From Pseudomonadota bacterium (lineage in GTDB: Bacteria > Pseudomonadota > Alphaproteobacteria > Rhizobiales > Xanthobacteraceae), in NCBI GenBank assembly GCA_021815055.1, contig JAKAHJ010000005.1, forward strand, positions 1 through 35,111: a stretch of 35,111 bases of DNA. The letters run 5' to 3'. This document shows, in pieces, positions 19,162 to 29,230 of this stretch. Position numbers and translations under genes: made by a program. The notes beneath the pieces were generated by a model that did not search any database, was not told where the DNA came from, and worked only from the letters and a program-made list of their open reading frames with translations. The stretch's first letter is position 1, and each line of letters opens with the position of its first letter.

Positions 19162-21305
19162 CGCAGCTCGCGCCGGTCGCGCGCCAGATCATCGCCGGAC
19201 GGCATCCGGACCCGTTCCACTATCTCGGTCCCCACACCGAGGGCGATCGCACCGTCGTGCGCGTCTTTCTCCCCGATGCCGACGAGGTCGTTGCGATCGG
19301 CGAACGTGACGAGCAGGCGCTGGCGCGGCTCGATCCCGCCGGTCTGTTCGAGGGCCCGCTCGACAATCCCGGCCGCTACCGGCTACGCGTCCGCTACGGC
19401 GATGCGGCGGTCGAGTTCGACGACGCCTATCGCTTTCCGCCGCTGCTGTCGGATCTCGACCTCTATCTGCTCGGCGAAGGCAATCATCTCCAGCTTTACG
19501 ACAAGCTCGGCGCCCACCCGATGACGATGGACGGGGTCGCCGGCGTGGGTTTCGCCGTCTGGGCGCCCAATGCGCAACGCGTCAGCGTGGTCGGCGATTT
19601 CAATGCATGGGACGGCCGCCGGCATGCCATGCGGGTACGCGGCAACGGCTATTGGGAAATTTTCGTCCCCGGCGCACAGGCGGCCCAGAAGTACAAATAC
19701 GAGATCGTCGCCCGCAACGGCGCATTGTTGCCGTTGAAGTCCGATCCGGTCGGCTTCGGCGCCGAGATGCGTCCATCCACGGCGTCGGTCGTCGTCGATT
19801 TCGTGGCGCGGCCGGAGCCGGCGCGCGCCGCCGACACGGTCAATGCCCTCGACCGGCCGATGTCGATCTACGAGGTTCATCTCGGCTCGTGGCGGCGCAA
19901 GGGGCCGCAGGCCGAGTGGCTCACCTATCGCGAGCTTGCCGAGCAACTCCCGGCCTATGCGGCGGACATGGGTTTCACGCATGTCGAATTGCTGCCGGTC
20001 ATGGAGCATCCGTTCGACGGCTCATGGGGCTATCAGCCGACCGGTCTTTACGCGCCGACCAGCCGCTTCGGCTCGCCTGAAGACTTCGTGGCGCTGATCG
20101 ACGCCCTGCACAAAGCGGGCCTCGGCGTATTGCTCGACTGGGTGCCGGGCCATTTTCCCGACGATCCGCACGGCCTTGCCCGTTTCGACGGCACCGGCCT
20201 TTACGAGCACGAGGATCCGCGGCAGGGCCGCCATCTCGACTGGGGGACGCTGATCTACAATTACGGCCGCGTCGAGGTGACGAACTTCCTGATCGCCAAT
20301 GCGCTGTTCTGGCTCGACCGCTACAAGGCCGATGGCCTGCGCGTCGACGCGGTCGCCTCGATGCTCTACCTCGATTACAGCCGGCCGGAAGGCGGCTGGG
20401 TCGCCAACAAATACGGCGGGCGCGAGAATATCGACGCCATCGCCTTCCTGCGGCGGACCAATACCGAGCTGTTCAAGGAATTCCCGCACGCCACCACCGC
20501 TGCGGAGGAATCGACCGCCTGGCCGATGGTATCGCGGCCGGCCGACTGGGGCGGCCTCGGCTTCGGCTACAAATGGAATATGGGCTGGATGCACGACACC
20601 TTGGACTACATGTCCAAGGATCCGGTCTACCGCCGCCACCATCACGGCAATATCCTGTTCGGGCTGCATTACGCCTTCTCGGAAAATTTCATTCTGCCGC
20701 TGTCACACGACGAGGTCGTGCACGGCAAGCGCTCGATCCTCGGCCGCATGCCGGGCGACGAGTGGCAGCGCTTTGCCAATCTGCGGGCCTATTACGGCTT
20801 CATGTACGGCCATCCGGGCAAGAAACTCCTGTTCATGGGCTCGGAGTTTGCCCAGGACACCGAGTGGAGCCACGATCACAGCCTGCCCTGGCATCTGCTC
20901 GAACGTCCGCTCCATGCCGGCGTCCAGCGCCTGATGCGCGACCTCAACAGGCTCTACCGCGACACGCCCGCGCTGCACGCGCTCGATTGCGCGGCGGAAG
21001 GGTTCGAATGGCTGGTCGCGGACGACGCCAATAATTCGACCTTTGCCTGGCTGCGCAAGGGCAAGAGCGCGAACGAGCGCTGCCTCGTGGTCGTGAACTT
21101 TACCCCGCAGGTGCTGTGCGACTACCGCGTGCGCGTGCCGTTTTCCGGTACCTGGCGCGAAGTACTCAATTCCGACGCAGGCATCTATGGCGGCGGCAAT
21201 GTCGGGAACGCCGGATCCGTTTCCGCAGTTGTGACACGCGATAGCCCGGAGCTGCACATTGTTATCCCACCGCTTGCTGCCGTCTATTTCGTTCCTGAAG
21301 TCTAA
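19158..21305 (+). CDS. glgB: 1,4-alpha-glucan branching enzyme
   Basis: '[11 protein letters not shown]', '[18 protein letters not shown]', '[17 protein letters not shown]', '[18 protein letters not shown]', '[16 protein letters not shown]'. ATGA overlap with treS stop. Confidence 0.97.
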   Translation: MTQLAPVARQIIAGRHPDPFHYLGPHTEGDRTVVRVFLPDADEVVAIGERDEQALARLDPAGLFEGPLDNPGRYRLRVRYGDAAVEFDDAYRFPPLLSDLDLYLLGEGNHLQLYDKLGAHPMTMDGVAGVGFAVWAPNAQRVSVVGDFNAWDGRRHAMRVRGNGYWEIFVPGAQAAQKYKYEIVARNGALLPLKSDPVGFGAEMRPSTASVVVDFVARPEPARAADTVNALDRPMSIYEVHLGSWRRKGPQAEWLTYRELAEQLPAYAADMGFTHVELLPVMEHPFDGSWGYQPTGLYAPTSRFGSPEDFVALIDALHKAGLGVLLDWVPGHFPDDPHGLARFDGTGLYEHEDPRQGRHLDWGTLIYNYGRVEVTNFLIANALFWLDRYKADGLRVDAVASMLYLDYSRPEGGWVANKYGGRENIDAIAFLRRTNTELFKEFPHATTAAEESTAWPMVSRPADWGGLGFGYKWNMGWMHDTLDYMSKDPVYRRHHHGNILFGLHYAFSENFILPLSHDEVVHGKRSILGRMPGDEWQRFANLRAYYGFMYGHPGKKLLFMGSEFAQDTEWSHDHSLPWHLLERPLHAGVQRLMRDLNRLYRDTPALHALDCAAEGFEWLVADDANNSTFAWLRKGKSANERCLVVVNFTPQVLCDYRVRVPFSGTWREVLNSDAGIYGGGNVGNAGSVSAVVTRDSPELHIVIPPLAAVYFVPEV

Positions 21306-23373
21306 CGGACACATCGCGCCGGGATCGCCCCATCCGCTCGGCGCGACCTGGGACGGCCGCGGCACCAATTTTGCGCTGTTTTCCGCGAACGCGACCAAGG
21401 TCGAGCTTTGTCTGTTCGATACCGACGGCCGGCGCGAGGGCCAGCGCGTCACCGTGCCAGAGCGCACCGACGATGTCTGGCACGTCTATCTCTCGCATGT
21501 TTCGCCGGGACAGCTCTACGGTTATCGGGTGCACGGCCCCTACGCGCCGGAAGCCGGCCATCGCTTCAATTGCAACAAGCTGCTGATCGACCCTTACAGC
21601 AAACGCCTCGGGGGTCATTTCGTCTGGAACGATGCCCATTTCGGATATCGAACCGGCAGCAAGCACGCCGATCTGTCTTTCGATAAGCGCGACAATGCCC
21701 GCTCCATGTACAAGTCGGTCGTCGTCGACACCGCTCATAGCTGGGGCCACAGCCGCCGCCCCCGCACATCGTGGGAAGAGACCATCATCTACGAAGCCCA
21801 TGTCAAAGGGCTGACCAAACTGCGCGACGACATCCCGGAAGGCATTCGCGGCACCTTCCGCGGCCTTTCCGAACCGGGCATGGTCGCGCACCTGCGCCGC
21901 CTCGGCGTGACCGCGATCGAACTGTTGCCGATCCACGCTTTTGTCGACGACCGCTATCTGCTCGACCGCAACCTGCGCAACTATTGGGGTTACAATACGC
22001 TGAGCTTTTTCGCGCCGGAGGCGCGTTATGCCCAGGGCGATGTGGTCAACGATTTTCGCAGCACCGTGGCAGTGCTGCACGATGCCAGGATCGAGGTCAT
22101 CCTCGACGTGGTCTATAACCACACCTGCGAAGGCAACCAGTTGGGGCCGACGCTGTGCTATCGCGGGATCGACAACGCGTCCTATTATTGGCTGCATCCG
22201 GAAGACGCGCGCTACTACGACGACTTCACCGGCACCGGCAATTCGCTCAAGCTCGCGCATCCGCGCGTGCTGCAGATGGCGATGGATTCGCTGCGCCACT
22301 GGGTGGAAACCTACCACATCGACGGCTTCCGCTTCGATCTCGCATCGACGCTCGGCCGCGGACCAAGTTTCGACCGCAACGCGCCGTTTTTCGCGGCGGT
22401 CCAGCAGGACCCGGTCCTGGCCAACGCCAAGATGATCGCCGAACCGTGGGACCTCGGCCTGGGCGGCTATCAGGTCGGCGGCTTCCCGACCGGCTGGTCG
22501 GAATGGAATGACGTCTACCGCAAGACGGTGCGCCGCTTCTGGCGCGGCGAAGGCAATCTGATCGGCGATCTTGCCCATGCCATGACCGCCTCGGCGGCGC
22601 AGTTCCAGCACGACGGCCGCGGGCCGCGCGCCAGCATCAACCACGTGACCGTGCATGACGGCTTCACGCTGTTCGATCTCTACAGCTACGACTCCAAGCA
22701 CAACGAAGCCAACGGTGAAGAAAACCGCGATGGCTCCGACGACAATGTCAGCGCCAATTGCGGTATCGAGGGAGCGACCGACGACACCAACATCCTCGCT
22801 ATGCGCCGGCGGCTGCGCGCCAATCAGCTCGCCACGCTGTTTCTGGCGCAGGGCGTGCCGCTGCTGCTGGCGGGCGATGAAGTCGGCAACAGCCAGAGCG
22901 GCAACAATAACGCTTATTGCCAGGACGATGAGATCGGCTGGGTGGATTGGTCGAAGACCGGAAGCGACGACGATATGACCGATCTGGTCGGCCGCCTCAC
23001 CGGCATGCGTCGGCGCTTTCCGCAACTCCGGCCGCACCGGTGGGTCGAAGGAAAAAAGGCGGACGGCAGTTACGACGTGAAATGGCTGACCCCAAGCGGC
23101 GGCGAGATGACCGAACAGGATTGGAATTTTCCAGACGGCCGCTTCCTCTCCTACATCCTGGCGGCCCCGGGTAAAGACGGCGAGCCGCTCTTCATCATGC
23201 TCAATGGCGCGGATGAGCCGGTCGAGATCGCCTTTCCGGAATGGCCCGACATCCGGCAATGGCAATGCGTGCTCGATACATCGAACGGTCATCCCAACGC
23301 GCCTGCGGGCAAGCCGGGCGAAAGCTGGAGCGCACAGGCGCGCACCGTGTTGGCCTTTGCAGGCCTGCAATGA
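21259..23373 (+). CDS. glgX: Glycogen debranching enzyme
   Basis: '[33 protein letters not shown]', '[26 protein letters not shown]', '[14 protein letters not shown]', 'NWVTVHDGF'-type segment read here as '[14 protein letters not shown]'. TTG start with upstream GGAG (21248-21251); no ATG is available before the conserved N-terminus. Confidence 0.93.
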   Translation: MLSHRLLPSISFLKSNGHIAPGSPHPLGATWDGRGTNFALFSANATKVELCLFDTDGRREGQRVTVPERTDDVWHVYLSHVSPGQLYGYRVHGPYAPEAGHRFNCNKLLIDPYSKRLGGHFVWNDAHFGYRTGSKHADLSFDKRDNARSMYKSVVVDTAHSWGHSRRPRTSWEETIIYEAHVKGLTKLRDDIPEGIRGTFRGLSEPGMVAHLRRLGVTAIELLPIHAFVDDRYLLDRNLRNYWGYNTLSFFAPEARYAQGDVVNDFRSTVAVLHDARIEVILDVVYNHTCEGNQLGPTLCYRGIDNASYYWLHPEDARYYDDFTGTGNSLKLAHPRVLQMAMDSLRHWVETYHIDGFRFDLASTLGRGPSFDRNAPFFAAVQQDPVLANAKMIAEPWDLGLGGYQVGGFPTGWSEWNDVYRKTVRRFWRGEGNLIGDLAHAMTASAAQFQHDGRGPRASINHVTVHDGFTLFDLYSYDSKHNEANGEENRDGSDDNVSANCGIEGATDDTNILAMRRRLRANQLATLFLAQGVPLLLAGDEVGNSQSGNNNAYCQDDEIGWVDWSKTGSDDDMTDLVGRLTGMRRRFPQLRPHRWVEGKKADGSYDVKWLTPSGGEMTEQDWNFPDGRFLSYILAAPGKDGEPLFIMLNGADEPVEIAFPEWPDIRQWQCVLDTSNGHPNAPAGKPGESWSAQARTVLAFAGLQ

Positions 23374-25124
23374 CGGCCGGACCGAAATTCGGTCCCCTGT
23401 TGCACGCCGGCGGCGCGACTTTCCGGCTGTGGGCGCCGGCGGCGCAGTCGGTGAAGCTGCGGCTAGATCGCGACATCGAGATGGCGCGTCAGGGCGGTTG
23501 GTTTATCGCGCACGCCGACGGCGCGGGCGCCGGCACGCGATACCGGTTTTTGATCGACGAACAAATCGAGATTCCCGATCCCGCCTCGCATTTCCAGCCC
23601 GACGATGTGCACGGCCCGAGCGAGGTCATCGACCATGACTACGACTGGCAATGCGCCGATTGGAAAGGCCGGCGCTGGCACGACGCGATCTTTTCCGAGG
23701 TGCATGTCGGCACCTACACGCCGCAAGGCACATTTCGCGCGACGATCGAGAAGCTCGATCATCTCGTTCAGACAGGCATTACCGCCCTCGAGCTGATGCC
23801 GCTAGCGGATTTCCCCGGGCGCTGGAACTGGGGCTATGACGGCGTGCTGCTGTTCGCGCCGGACTCGGCCTATGGGCGGCCGGAGGACTTGAAGGCTTTG
23901 GTCGATGCCGCCCATACGCGCGGACTGATGGTCTTCCTCGACGCGGTCTACAACCACTTCGGGCCCGAAGGAAACTATCTTCACCGCATCGCGCCCGCCT
24001 TCTTTTCCAACGCACGAACGCCGTGGGGCAGTGCGCTCGATTTCACGCAGCCGGAGGTGCGCGCCTTCGTCATCGAAAATGCGCTGCATTGGCTCGACCG
24101 CTATCGTTTCGACGGGCTTCGGCTCGACGCCGTACACGCCATTGTCACGCCGGGCGAGCCGGAAATTCTGCACGATCTCAGCGTGGCCGTCGGCCGGCTC
24201 GCCGCCGCCACCGGGCGTCATATCCATCTTGTATTGGAGAACGACGGCAACCGCGCCAGCCTGCTCGCGCCGCAGGAAGAGCCGCCGGCCGGCCGTTATC
24301 GCGCGCAATGGAACGACGACTATCACCATGCCTGGCACGTGCTCTTGACCGGAGAAAGCCAGGGCTACTATCGCGACTACCAGGACGCAGGCCGCCACAT
24401 CGTGCGATCCCTCGCCGAAGGTTTTGCGTATCAGGGCGAGACGTCGCCGCACCGTAAGGGCGCGATCCGCGGCGAATCGAGCCGCGATTCGCCGCGGGCT
24501 GCGTTCGTCGATTTCATCCAGAACCACGATCAGATCGGCAATCGTCCCCTCGGCGAACGCTTGACAGCGCTGGCCCCGCCCAATGCGGTGGAAACGGCGC
24601 TCGCGGTGCTGCTGTTGCAGCCTGCCCCGCCGCTTCTGTTCATGGGCGAGGAGTGGGGCGCGACCGAACCCTTTCCATTCTTCTGCGACTTCACAGGCGA
24701 CCTGGCGGAAGCGGTGCGCAACGGCCGCAAGCGCGAATTTGCCGAGGCCTATGCCAGGCACGGCGACGAAATTCCCGATCCGCTTGCGGCGGCGACGCGC
24801 GACAGTGCCCGTCTCGACTGGACCGCATTAAGGCGCCCAGAGCATGCGCAACGTCTGGCACTCACACGGGCGCTGTTGTCGGTGCGCCGGGAGTCTGTGG
24901 CGCCCCTCCTCCCGTCCATGATCGGGCCAGGGGAGGCCGCTCTCACCGACGATGTGCTCAGCGCGCGCTGGATGGCCGGCAAGAAGACACTGCTCCTGCT
25001 CGCCAACCTGTCCGGCTCCGTCAAAACTTGCCCGGAGATCGCCTGGGGCCGGCCGATCTGGCGCGATCGGCCGCCCGGTCACTTGCCACCCTGGTCGGTC
25101 TACGCCGCGATCGGGGACCGCTGA
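23370..25124 (+). CDS. treZ: Malto-oligosyltrehalose trehalohydrolase
   Basis: 'ATFRLWAPAAQSVKLRLD', 'EVHVGTYTPQGTFRATIEKLDHL', 'DAVYNHFGPEGNYL', 'DGLRLDAVHAI', 'FIQNHDQIGNRPLGERL', 'LLFMGEEWGATEPFPFFCDF'. ATGA overlap with glgX. Confidence 0.96.
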   Translation: MTAGPKFGPLLHAGGATFRLWAPAAQSVKLRLDRDIEMARQGGWFIAHADGAGAGTRYRFLIDEQIEIPDPASHFQPDDVHGPSEVIDHDYDWQCADWKGRRWHDAIFSEVHVGTYTPQGTFRATIEKLDHLVQTGITALELMPLADFPGRWNWGYDGVLLFAPDSAYGRPEDLKALVDAAHTRGLMVFLDAVYNHFGPEGNYLHRIAPAFFSNARTPWGSALDFTQPEVRAFVIENALHWLDRYRFDGLRLDAVHAIVTPGEPEILHDLSVAVGRLAAATGRHIHLVLENDGNRASLLAPQEEPPAGRYRAQWNDDYHHAWHVLLTGESQGYYRDYQDAGRHIVRSLAEGFAYQGETSPHRKGAIRGESSRDSPRAAFVDFIQNHDQIGNRPLGERLTALAPPNAVETALAVLLLQPAPPLLFMGEEWGATEPFPFFCDFTGDLAEAVRNGRKREFAEAYARHGDEIPDPLAAATRDSARLDWTALRRPEHAQRLALTRALLSVRRESVAPLLPSMIGPGEAALTDDVLSARWMAGKKTLLLLANLSGSVKTCPEIAWGRPIWRDRPPGHLPPWSVYAAIGDR

Positions 25125-27853
25125 TGGCGCCGAGCATTCCGCTTGCGACCTATCGGCTCCAGCTCACGAAGGATTTCGGATTCGACAAGGCCGCGGCCAT
25201 CGTCCCCTATCTGAAACGGCTCGGTATTTCGCATCTCTATGCCTCGCCGTTCCTCAAGGCACGGCCCGGCAGCACGCATGGCTACGACATCGTCGATCAC
25301 GACCGGCTCAATCCGGAACTCGGCGGCGACGCGGCATTTCTGCGCATGAGCGAAGCGCTGAACGACCACGATATCGGGCTCATCCTCGATTTCGTTCCGA
25401 ACCACATGGGCGTGGGCCGGGCCGACAATGCCTGGTGGCTGGACGTGCTCGAATGGGGCCCGAAGTCGCCCTATGCCGCAAGTTTCGACATCGACTGGGA
25501 TGCGCTGCCGCACCGCCGCCATCCGGGCGTGCTGCTGCCGATCCTCGGCCGTCCCTATGGCGATGCACTTCAGGCCGGTGAGATCGAACTCAAATATGAC
25601 GCGAACACGGGAAGCTTCGCGGCCTGGTATTTCACCCACAAGCTTCCGATCAACCCGCAGCGCTACGGTGAGATGCTGCGCACGCTCGTCAATGCCGCGG
25701 CCGCCGCGGACGAACCGGCGGGTCACCAATTGATCGTCTTGGCCCATGACTACCGCGATCCGAACAGGCCTTCTTATCGCGATGCGCCGGCGCTGAAGGA
25801 ACGCCTTGCCGGTATCGAAGGTGCGGCGGCGTTGATCGGACGCGGGCTCGTGGCCTATCGCGGCGAGACCGGCGCCGGCGCCCTGCACCGCCTGCTCGAG
25901 CGCCAATACTATCGCGTAGCCTATTGGCGCGTGGCTTTTTCGGCCGTCAATTATCGCCGCTTTTTCGATATCAACGACCTCGCCGGCATCCGCGTCGAGG
26001 ATCCCAAAACCTTCCGCGCCGTCCATCCGCTGGTCGGGCGGCTGATCGCGGACGATCGGCTGCAGGGGCTGCGGCTCGATCATATCGATGGGCTGCGCGA
26101 TCCGGCGCAATATACCCGCCGCTTGATACAGCTCATACGCAAGATCAGGCGGGAAGCAGGCCTGTCGCAGGCCTTCTATATCATCGTCGAGAAAATCCTC
26201 GGCGACGGTGAGCCGATGCCGCATTTGCCCGGCGTCGCCGGCACCACCGGCTATGAATGGCTCAATACGCTTTCGCGCGTGCTGGTCGAGGAAAAAGGCG
26301 TGGCGCCGCTGGAGGCGACCTGGCGCCGGTTCACGGGCGAGCAGGGCTCCTTCGCCGAGCTGCTGGATGCCGCCAAGCTGCGCGTGATCGAAAGCATGCT
26401 GGCGAGCGAATTCACCGTCTTGTCGCGCGCGCTGTCGCGCATTGCTGCCGGCCATTTCTCGACGCGGGACTATACGATCGACCGCCTGCGGCTCGCGCTG
26501 CAACTCTATGTGCGCGAGTTTCCCGTCTATCGCACCTATGTGACGCCGGCGGGCGCGAACGCGCACGATCGCAAGCTCATCGAAGACACCATTGTACGCG
26601 CCCGCGCCCGCTGGCGGGGGCCGGACCCCCAGATTTTCGATTTCCTGCGCGACGCCGTCACGCTCGAACTCATGACGCAGAGCGGTTACAGCGCCCCGCG
26701 CCTGCGCAATTTCGCGCTCAAGCTCCAGCAATTCACCGGTCCTTTGATGGCCAAGGCGCTGGAGGACACCACGTTCTACCGGTACCACCGGCTGCTGGCG
26801 CTCAATGAGGTCGGCAGCGATCCGGTGGCCCCTGCCCTCACCATCCAGCAATTCCATCTTGTGCAAGAACGGCGAGCCGTCGAATCCCGTTTCGGACTCA
26901 CGGCCACCGCCACGCATGACACCAAGCGTGGCGAGGACGCGCGGACCCGTATTCTAGCACTGTCCGAAATCTCCGACGATTGGAGCGCCGCCGTTCAACA
27001 ATGGGCACAGCTCAATGAACACCTGCGCACGAGCGGCGGCCGGCTCATGCCGAGCAGGGGACATGAATACATGCTCTACCAGGCCCTCATCGGCGCCTGG
27101 CCGGGGCAATTGGAGCCGGATTTTACGTCCCGCATGCAGGCCTATGCGCTCAAGGCCGCGCGCGAAGGCAAAGAACAGACGAGCTGGAGCAATCCGGATG
27201 AGGCTTATGAGCAGGCTTTGCAAAAATTCGTCGGAAGCCTCCTGGACCCCACGGCTTCTTCGGCATTCCTCGGTGCCTTCGCCGCCTTCGCCGAGCAGCC
27301 AAGACTGCTCGGCGCTCTCAATAGCCTGTCGCAATTGACGCTGAAGACGATGCTGCCGGGCGTGCCGGATGTCTACCAGGGCACGGAATTATGGGACCTG
27401 TCGCTGGTCGATCCGGACAATCGCCGCCCGGTAGATTTCGCGCTCCGCTCTCGCCTGCTCGCGCCAGCTTCCGCCGATTTGGGCGAATTGGCGCGCCGTT
27501 GGCCTGACGGGCAGATCAAGCTCGAATTGACTCGCAAATTGCTGGCGGTCCGGACCAAGCATCGCGTTCTCTTCGAGCACGGAAATTATGTCCCGGTCCC
27601 GGTGTCCGGGCGTCATGCCGGCCACGTGATCGCCTTTGCCTGGAGATATCGGCGGCAGGAACTGGTCGTTGCAGCGGGCCGCCATTTTGCGCCCTTGACG
27701 AACGGGGGCCGGCATTGGCCAAAGGACTGCCGCTTCGAGCTGGATATCGGCGGGGGGTATCGCGATGCGCTGTCGGAGAATTCAGCGGCCGACGCTGGAA
27801 ATGTCGCCGCGCTTTTTGACCGGATGCCGGTTGCGGTGCTTTGCCGCGACTGA
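25124..27853 (+). CDS. treY: Malto-oligosyltrehalose synthase
   Basis: 'IPLATYRLQLTKDFGFDKAAAIVPYLKRLGISHLYASPFLKARPGSTHGYDIVDH', 'GLRLDHIDGLRDPAQY', 'TATHDTKRGEDARTRI', 'PGVPDVYQGTELWDLSLVDPDNRRPVDF'. TGATG overlap with treZ. Confidence 0.97.
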   Translation: MAPSIPLATYRLQLTKDFGFDKAAAIVPYLKRLGISHLYASPFLKARPGSTHGYDIVDHDRLNPELGGDAAFLRMSEALNDHDIGLILDFVPNHMGVGRADNAWWLDVLEWGPKSPYAASFDIDWDALPHRRHPGVLLPILGRPYGDALQAGEIELKYDANTGSFAAWYFTHKLPINPQRYGEMLRTLVNAAAAADEPAGHQLIVLAHDYRDPNRPSYRDAPALKERLAGIEGAAALIGRGLVAYRGETGAGALHRLLERQYYRVAYWRVAFSAVNYRRFFDINDLAGIRVEDPKTFRAVHPLVGRLIADDRLQGLRLDHIDGLRDPAQYTRRLIQLIRKIRREAGLSQAFYIIVEKILGDGEPMPHLPGVAGTTGYEWLNTLSRVLVEEKGVAPLEATWRRFTGEQGSFAELLDAAKLRVIESMLASEFTVLSRALSRIAAGHFSTRDYTIDRLRLALQLYVREFPVYRTYVTPAGANAHDRKLIEDTIVRARARWRGPDPQIFDFLRDAVTLELMTQSGYSAPRLRNFALKLQQFTGPLMAKALEDTTFYRYHRLLALNEVGSDPVAPALTIQQFHLVQERRAVESRFGLTATATHDTKRGEDARTRILALSEISDDWSAAVQQWAQLNEHLRTSGGRLMPSRGHEYMLYQALIGAWPGQLEPDFTSRMQAYALKAAREGKEQTSWSNPDEAYEQALQKFVGSLLDPTASSAFLGAFAAFAEQPRLLGALNSLSQLTLKTMLPGVPDVYQGTELWDLSLVDPDNRRPVDFALRSRLLAPASADLGELARRWPDGQIKLELTRKLLAVRTKHRVLFEHGNYVPVPVSGRHAGHVIAFAWRYRRQELVVAAGRHFAPLTNGGRHWPKDCRFELDIGGGYRDALSENSAADAGNVAALFDRMPVAVLCRD

Positions 27854-27868
27854 GCGGCGTTCCCCGGC

Positions 27869-27943
27869 TCAACGCACCTTTACCTCCATGAGGTTGGCGA
27901 TCAGGTTGCGCTGCATCTGCGAGGTGCCGTAGGCCCACGTCTC
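27869..27943 (-). pseudogene. C-terminal remnant of an acyl-CoA dehydrogenase gene
   Basis: Minus-strand translation 'ETWAYGTSQMQRNLIANLMEVKVR*' matches the family C-terminal signature (GTSxxQRNxIA). An in-frame TAG lies immediately upstream, so no intact gene is present. Confidence 0.65.
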
Positions 27944-28117
27944 CTATTGGGGGCGGCAAGGCGCGCGCCCGCGGTCGAGGCGATGGCGCCAGCCGCCCCT
28001 TTTATTTGCGGCCGGAACAGGGCACATATCGGCAACCGAAACCCGTTGGCTGGCAATGCAGCAAGCCGGGCTTCGGGCATTTTGCGCAATAGGATTATCT
28101 TGTTTTTTAAAAATCTT

Positions 28118-28209
28118 GGAAGGGTGGCCGAGTGGTTTAAGGCACCGGTCTTGAAAACCGGCAGGGGGCGCGAGTTCCCTCGTGGGTTCGAATCCCACCC
28201 CTTCCGCCA
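28118..28209 (+). tRNA. tRNA-Ser (anticodon TGA)
   Basis: Acceptor GGAAGGG/CCCTTCC with encoded GCCA, anticodon arm ccggt-cTTGAAa-accgg (TGA at 28152-28154), long variable arm, T-arm GTGGGTTCGAATCCCAC. Confidence 0.97.
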
Positions 28210-28260
28210 ATCAAGCCCTTGTCCGACCCGGACTCTGGGATCGCCGCGGTGGCCCGGAGG

Positions 28261-28812
28261 CTAATAGTAGCCGGAAATGGTGCAATCCACGGCGGCCGCG
28301 GCCGTCAGATAAAACGTCATCGTCGGCTGGCGGCCCTGCTCAACCAACAGATAGGTATCGGCATTCACGACCAGATAGGCGTTGGACCCGTCGTCGCCGC
28401 CGACCGAAAACGGCAGGTAATTGCGTTGCATCGCGCGGTCTTTGCTCTGCCCGATCATGTTCGACAGATAGATCGCCTGGACAACCGTGCCGCTCGTCAC
28501 ATTGGCCCAGCACGAGACATGCCGGATCAGCATCCGCCCGGCGTCAATCGAAGGGAAAAACAGGACGCATTGGGCGCCCGCCTTGCACGTGCTCTGATCC
28601 AAAAAAATACGATGCTGGTAGGGATGCCGTGTCGGGTCCTGCGCGTTGGCGGTCGCATTCGTTGACGACCCCTCGAGCAACGACGTGCCGGGCACGGTAC
28701 CGGCGCCGGAGAAAATACCGAAGCGAGATTGCACCTGAGATTCCGCGGCGGCAGTCAGCACGCCGCTCGACAATGCCGCGCATAGGACCAGCACCCGAAC
28801 GACGCCACGCAT
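28261..28812 (-). CDS. Secreted protein of unknown function
   Basis: ORF with signal peptide 'MRGVVRVLVLCAALSSGVLTAAAES' and a Cys-containing beta-rich-looking mature part ending 'TAAAAVDCTISGYY'. A GTG at 28830 is an alternative start. Confidence 0.7.
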   Translation of the reverse strand: MRGVVRVLVLCAALSSGVLTAAAESQVQSRFGIFSGAGTVPGTSLLEGSSTNATANAQDPTRHPYQHRIFLDQSTCKAGAQCVLFFPSIDAGRMLIRHVSCWANVTSGTVVQAIYLSNMIGQSKDRAMQRNYLPFSVGGDDGSNAYLVVNADTYLLVEQGRQPTMTFYLTAAAAVDCTISGYY

Positions 28813-28844
28813 CCCCGCCCACCCACTCACGACCCAATTATGTA

Positions 28845-28874
28845 ATTATAGCAGCCCAATACCGGGTTCTTCAA
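28845..28874 (-). promoter_or_regulatory. Candidate sigma70-type promoter for the secreted protein
   Basis: On the minus strand TTGAAG (28874-28869) - N18 - TATAAT (28850-28845), just upstream of the 28261-28812 CDS. Confidence 0.45.
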
Positions 28875-29065
28875 ATTGAATGCGGACGGCAGGCGCCGGT
28901 AACCACGTATAGGGTACCCTCTGCAAGGGTGCCGTTGCCGTTCCCGATGTGGCCAACCCTTACGCCACCGTCAATTCTTCACTAACCACGCATCCGGTTG
29001 GCCCGAAACCGTAGCTGGGCTCGGTTGTTCCATTTGCAGTGCAACGAAACGAAAGCCATTCCGTC

Positions 29066-29230
29066 ATGCGCACCTCAATCCGGCGATTTCTACGCGCCCA
29101 ATCCGGCGCCACGGCTATCGAATACGGGCTGATCGCCGCCGGTATCGCGGTGGCGATTATCGCGGTCGTCAATACGCTCGGCAGCCAGCTCGCCACCGTC
29201 TTCACCAATATATCGACGCAGCTCAAATAG
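29066..29230 (+). CDS. Flp family type IVb pilin
   Basis: 'MRTSIRRFLRAQSGATAIEYGLIAAGIAVAIIAVVNTLGSQLATVFTNISTQLK': prepilin cleavage G^ATAIEY, hydrophobic helix, typical Flp length. Confidence 0.93.
   Translation: MRTSIRRFLRAQSGATAIEYGLIAAGIAVAIIAVVNTLGSQLATVFTNISTQLK

Noticed and set aside
21262-23370. 702-aa open frame antisense to glgX
   Set aside because: Codon-register mirror of glgX. It stays open because TTA, CTA and TCA codons are rare in a high-GC gene; no recognisable protein motifs.
25100-26917. 605-aa minus-strand ORF over treY
   Set aside because: Shadow ORF opposite a clearly recognised TreY; no family signature.
27944-28210. Minus-strand ORF 'MAEGVGFEPTRELAPPAGFQDRCLKPLGHPSKIF...' (88 aa)
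   Set aside because: It is the antisense translation of tRNA-Ser; the 'GVGFEPT...CLKPLGHPS' string is a classic spurious protein from tRNA genes.
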